Below, piece after piece: positions 59,849-64,000 of a DNA stretch of 64,000 nt. Position numbers and translations under genes: made by a program. The stretch spans positions 62,001 to 126,000 of the forward strand of contig OY978098.1 in the NCBI GenBank assembly GCA_963854735.1, in the 5' to 3' direction. Within the stretch, counting starts at the first letter, position 1. Every line of letters begins with the position of its first letter. The notes under the pieces were generated by a model, which saw nothing but the letters and a program-made list of their open reading frames with translations, did no database searches and was not told the DNA's origin. The DNA comes from Marvania coccoides (lineage: Eukaryota; Chlorophyta; Trebouxiophyceae; Chlorellales; Chlorellaceae).

Positions 59849-61071
59849 TCATCGCCAGCGGCGTCCAGCAGCGGCAGCTGGGGCTTTTGTAGCCTTCTTC
59901 TCGCGTGCGGTGCGGAGCCGGGAGACATACGCCTCTTGCGCATTCTTAGATCGTTCGATGGTGGTGGGGACAGCGCGTGCTGCTGCTCTTCGAGCTCGAG
60001 GTGCGGGGGTAAAAACAGTTCTAGCGGCAGCAGCGACTGCATCCGCTGCGATCTGGCTGCGCGTCCTCCGCAGCGGCGCCGGCTTTCCGACTGCCGGTGA
60101 GGCTTTGCCTATAGCCCTGGCCCTCACCGCAGGAGCGACGGCAGCAGCGTCGACGTGGGCAGCCGCCGCCGAAATCTGGCTACGAGTCCTCCTCAGCGGC
60201 GCCGGCGACTTTCCGACGGTAAAGACTGCGGCAGGGGCAGGGGCTTTGCCTGCCCTGGCCCTCACAGTGGGAGCAGCAGCGACAACAGGGGCAGCGGCGG
60301 TTGTAGTCCTCTCCGCGAAGGGCTCCGCGGTGCCAGCAACCTCGGGCACTCGGCTGCACGCTGCCGCTTCCACAGCGAAGCGCGACGCCTGCTTCGCTTT
60401 GGTGTTGGACTTGGGCCCCCCTTTGCAGCGAATGATCTGCGCCCTCAGCCCAGCGGTGCTGAGGGGCGCGGTGCCGCTGGCCCTGCGCTTGGCGAGCGGC
60501 TGGTCGGCGGGGGTGGCGTCGTCGGTGTCGCCCGCCCTGCGTTTGGGGGGGCGGAAGGGCGTTTGGCGGCGGGGCGGCAGCGTTTTCATCGCAGCTTCCA
60601 GCTCCGCCAGCTCTTTGGACTTCTCGATGTGCCAGGTCCCCAGGGTGGACATACTGGTCTGCAGGATCGCGGCGTTCTGGGCGGTGTTGGTTTGGGCGTA
60701 GCGAGGGTTGTAGATGGGGTTGTAGGGCGTATTGACAGCCGTGCTGCCGCGCCGACGGTGCGGGCCGAGCTTCCCGCCGGTGGTGGAGGCGAGGATCGCC
60801 TGAACGATCTCTTGAACGAGCTCCAGCGTGCGTCCGTTGGCCTGAAAATATAAGAAGCCAAGCGAAGAGTGGTTGTCGTTAGATTCACGGACGATGCGAA
60901 AAAAACGCCCGATGACGAATTCAGCGATCTGGTCTGGAAGTACTTGCAAAATACCTTGGCTCCACATTGCTTGGCCAGGGAGACCAGCTGGGGCCGCTTG
61001 AGGGAGTGCAGATGTGCAATAATTTCGCTGGGCTGCAGCGTTATAAGTTGCTTGAACTTAAGAGGAGCCAT
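59849..61071 (-). CDS. SAP-like domain protein with basic, repeat-rich tail
   Basis: Exons 61071-60955 and 60841-59849 (phase 0) encode 369 residues. The N-terminal ~60 residues look like a SAP/helix-extension-helix DNA-binding motif split by the intron: LQPSEIIAHLHSLKRPQLVS before it, LAKQCGAK and then ANGRTLELVQEIVQAI after it. The remainder is basic, Ala/Pro/Arg-rich and probably disordered. A 34- to 42-residue repeat is centred on PAPLRRTRSQIAADA and PAPLRRTRSQISAAA, which look like short linear motifs. A nuclear or chromatin-associated role is inferred from the SAP-like motif and charge (predicted pI very high). No orthologue is recognised. It converges with GCN5 (259 bases between the stops). 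Confidence 0.65.
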
Positions 61072-61304
61072 TGCGACGGCGACTATTTCGTTCAGAAGTA
61101 GAATTAGTGTTGCAATAAATCGCAAATAAGAGAAATTTATATCAACGTTAAATCTATTGGGGCCTGCTGTGCTGTGTTTTGTTTTCATTCTGTCTGACCC
61201 TCAGCATGTTCTCTCCATGCTGGGCCCGTCACTACGGCCAACCTTCGTCGTGAAGGCAATCCCCTGCTCCAATTAGCAGCAAGGCCCCTCCCTCTCCATT
61301 CATT

Positions 61305-62452
61305 CTACTCCTTCACGTCGTCTTTCTGCGCCTGCCGCTGTCGCTTGCCCGGCCGCTTCTTTGCAGGGTTCTTGGCCGCCTTTCGCCGCTCCGCCTGCCG
61401 CGCCCGCCGCCCCTTCTTCCCCTCCTCCTCCTTGGCCTTCGCCTTTGCGGCAGCGGCACTGGCCTTTGCCGCCTCCTTTGCGGCCTGCTTTGCCGCCTTC
61501 AGCGCTGCCTCCACTCGGTCCTTCCGCTCCTGGTATGTCTCCGTCTCTTCTTCGGCAGCAGCGGCGTCGTAGTCTTCTGCAAAGCACAGCACTTCGTGCA
61601 GCGCGAGGTAGGTGTGGCCATCTTCAGCAACGTCGGCGATGTTCTTCTTGTGCTTTTTCGATCGCAGGTGCTCCTGCAGGCTGGGGGCGTTCAGAATGAG
61701 CAGCCCCGCGCATAGCACGCATTTCACGGGCCGCCCTCTGGGCGCCTTGTGCTTTCCAACAGCTGCTTCTGTCCCTGTCCAGAGCCTGAAGAAAATAACC
61801 ACGAAAATCAGCAGGATTAATTATGACGTTAATGTATCCACTCTTAACCCCACCCCCCACCCCCTCCCCGACGTCACCCATCTTCAAGAATAATATAAGC
61901 TTACTCGAGTTGTTGTGCCAGCTGCGCCCCCCTCTGTGCCGCCTCCTCGTCTTCCTCTCCTTCGCTGCCTCCCGACTCAAAATCTTCCTCGCTCAGGTCT
62001 TCCAACCGCCGGGCATACAGCTCTCCGTCCGAATCGCTGCCTCCACCCAACAAATCCCGCGCTGGGCCGTCCTCTTCGTCCTCTGAAGACGAATCCTCGC
62101 TAGAAGTGCCGACTGCTTTTTCAACATAAAAAAAGGGGGGAAACGTTTGGTAATGAACCAGGCGGTGAATGTGTTTGGGTTGCATGCGATTGCTTTTAGC
62201 GTATCGCTAAGGGCGGGTTTTACCTGCATCAGGGCCTGGCTGCTCCCCAGAGGTGGCTTCGCTGTCGGAGCCGGAGGCACCGCCCTCTGCGCAATTAATG
62301 GGTGCATGGGTGAGGAACCGATGTCGCATAGCGCAAAAATACACGTGCTAGTAAAACCAAGGGGTGTGCGCACCTGAAGAGTCGTCGGAAGAGGATGAAT
62401 CGCCACCACCCTCATTTCCGTGTGTGAGCAGCCAGTCGCGGCGCTTGTACAT
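61305..62452 (-). CDS. C2H2 zinc-finger protein with acidic and Lys-rich regions, nucleolar-like
   Basis: Exons 62452-62374, 62286-62224, 62115-61905 and 61785-61305 join in frame to give 277 residues. It begins MYKRRDWLLTHGNEGGGD; a Ser/Asp/Glu-rich acidic stretch (SSEDSSSEDEEDGP) fills the first 115 residues. A single C2H2 finger follows: KCVLCAGLLILNAPSLQEHL to RSKKHKKN, of the kind with a long Cys-His spacing found in RNA-binding and ribosome-biogenesis proteins. The C terminus is a long Lys/Ala/Glu helix with nuclear-localisation-like clusters (KKGRRARQAERRKAAK, KKRPGKRQR). The layout suggests a nucleolar rRNA-processing factor; plants have similar uncharacterised proteins. The function is inferred. 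Confidence 0.78.
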
Positions 62453-62902
62453 GGTGAATTGACGGGGAAATGTGTGAATTTAATTATGTATTAATGCATG
62501 AGCAAGGAGCGAATTTCATTTATGGGCCGCGGCAAGCGAACATTTCCTTAAAAAGTACATTTTTTTTTTGGTTCTCGCTGCTCTTCGTGGCAGCGCAATA
62601 TTGAAAATTTGTAAAAACACTGGCGATCGTGCGGTAGCAAAGCATAGCTTGACGAAGAAGAGAGTAAAAGCACAGCAACAAGGTGAGCGAGTATGCAGCC
62701 GTGGCATGGCCTGGAGGCCTGTGCGACGCGCTTTGCACGTTGGATCGATCTCGATGTTTGCAATGGCGCTGCCTGTGGCCCTCGTAGACTTCGTGGAGCT
62801 TGCGATCTCCTTCAGCCTCTGATCATATTTTTCTTTCAAAGCAGGTGCTGAGCCTGAGATAGGAGGATCTCGAGGGCGTCTGTGGCTCAAGGAACTGCAG
62901 CC
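62453..62902. promoter_or_regulatory. Divergent promoter region
   Basis: 450 bases between the starts of the C2H2 gene (minus) and the G3BP-like gene (plus). Short open frames only. Confidence 0.45.
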
Positions 62903-64000
62903 ATGGAGCACGCAACACCTGCACAGACGGTGAGTCACTTTAGCATCTCTGCTTACAAAAAATGTTGTTGCGGGTCGCCAACGGTACGCCATTAACGCCT
63001 CATTCTGCCCACACTACCTGCAGGTGGGGAATCAGTTCGTGTCCCAATACTACACCGTGCTCCATTCCTCGCCAAAGCACCTCCATCGCTTCTACTCTGA
63101 TCGATCAACACTGACCTACGCGGACGTCATCCCTGAGGGCGACACCATTACCCAGAACCTCAAGACGGCAACCGGGCAAAAGGTAGCCGTCCGAATTCCC
63201 TCGTTTCCAGCCTTCTGCGGCCCCACGTGCTCCCCCTCTCCCTTACGCTGCTAACACTCTCCTCTCTTGCAGATGATCCACGAGACGGTGATGAACCTGG
63301 GGTATGAGGACATCATGACCGAGATCTACTCCGTCGACTCCCAGTACAGCAAAGACGGAGGGGTGGTGGTGCAGGTGACTGGCGCTCTGCAGGCCAAGGG
63401 CTCTGCCAAGCGCCCCTTCGTGCAGACCTTCTTCCTGGCGGTGCAAGAGAAGGGATATTACGTCCTCAATGACATCTTCCGCTACCTCCTGCCCCCCGGC
63501 ATCGACACAGGCGGCAGCGCCAGCAAGGAAACGGCCGCCGCACTGGCCGCCGCCGCTGCTGCCGCCGCGCAGGAGGCCTCGCCCTCCCCTGGCAGCAGCG
63601 CCGGCACCGTGTCGCCGATCATCAAGGAGGGAGAAGCGCATGTGGAGTGGCAGGAGCCTGGCGCCACAGCAGCAATGACAGCAGCGGTGCCGCCGCCGGC
63701 AGGGGACCCTGTGGTCATCACCGCCCCCCCTCCCCTCCCCGCCGCTCGCTCCAACGGCGCGAATGTGCCTGCGGTGGTCCACATGGCGTACGGCGCCCCC
63801 ACATGCGTGCCCGTGGTGGTGCAGGTTCCCGTGGAGGCGCCCCCGCCTGCCGTCGCCGCCGCCGGCCCTGTCGTGGATGCCCACGCTGCCGCAGTGGCAG
63901 CTGCGGCGCGCGCGCAGCAGGGCTCCCCCGCCAGTACCTCCTCAGCCGAGCACCCCCACCCCCCCTCTCCGCACGTCGTTCTGCCCCCTCCCGCTGCCAT
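62903..64000 (+). CDS. G3BP-like NTF2-domain protein (3' partial)
   Basis: Exons 62903-62929 (nine codons), 63024-63182 and 63273 onwards; the gene runs off the window. The first ~140 residues form an NTF2-like domain: VGNQFVSQYYTVLHSSPKHL, HRFYSDRSTLTY, GALQAKGSAKRPFVQTFFLA and KGYYVLNDIFRYL, the classic G3BP block. The remaining ~160 visible residues are Pro/Ala-rich and disordered. In G3BP proteins an RRM and RGG tail would follow; that part is outside the window. Plant and animal G3BPs bind RNA and nucleate stress granules through the NTF2 dimer. The nine-codon first exon is supported by a consensus donor and correct phase. Confidence 0.9.

Overview
This is nuclear DNA from a green alga, most likely a core chlorophyte of the Chlorella/Coccomyxa/Chlamydomonas breadth; I cannot fix the class. 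The evidence is as follows. Most genes have several exons with GC-rich coding parts and AT-rich introns of about 50-270 bases. Exons join cleanly with GT-AG borders, and a recurrent minority use GC-AG borders. The predicted proteins include a fatty acid photodecarboxylase, a plastid-type ArgC, an LPR1/CotA-type multicopper oxidase and a thylakoid-type precursor. TGTAA, the green-algal polyadenylation motif, lies just past some stops (for example 4471 and 39476). I saw no bacterial operons, CRISPR arrays, tRNA or rRNA genes, and no intact transposon.

Layout, left to right. 1-14.3 kb: the end of a tomosyn/Lgl-type R-SNARE regulator, a prolyl 4-hydroxylase-like enzyme, two unrelated PLP aminotransferases head to tail, TELO2, a small thylakoid-lumen-type precursor, and a SirB1/transglutaminase-like plastid protein. 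15.4-30.2 kb: a ten-exon multicopper oxidase, a LENG8/Thp3-like SAC3 protein divergent from an eleven-exon ZIP4/SPO22-like meiotic protein, and a RING membrane protein divergent from a TPR + Cys-cluster + J-domain protein. 30.4-39.5 kb: a DCAF11-type WD40 protein, fatty acid photodecarboxylase, a plastid membrane/coiled-coil protein, and phosphopantothenate-cysteine ligase. 40-48.9 kb: a DDT/WHIM chromatin protein with a small ORF only 37 bases upstream, then a tandem family of secreted Cys-rich proteins (one single-domain copy, one double-domain copy, and a probable decayed copy between them). 49.5-64 kb: an OTU deubiquitinase with a fresh internal duplication, an RBM42-like RNA-binding protein, a small membrane protein, ArgC, an IP6K/IPMK-type inositol phosphate kinase with a very long insertion, GCN5, a SAP-like protein, a C2H2 zinc-finger protein, and the start of a G3BP-like protein.

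The genes do not form one pathway; this is an ordinary housekeeping segment with many short divergent promoters. The best candidates for something undescribed are the tandem secreted family at 44.3-48.9 kb and the repeated Cys/His cluster fused to TPR and J domains at 27.4-30.2 kb. The recurring GC-AG introns with donor G|GCAAGT and the possible two-ORF transcript at 40.0-43.3 kb are also worth checking. All exon models come from reading frames, splice consensus and protein-family memory; no alignment or transcript data were available.
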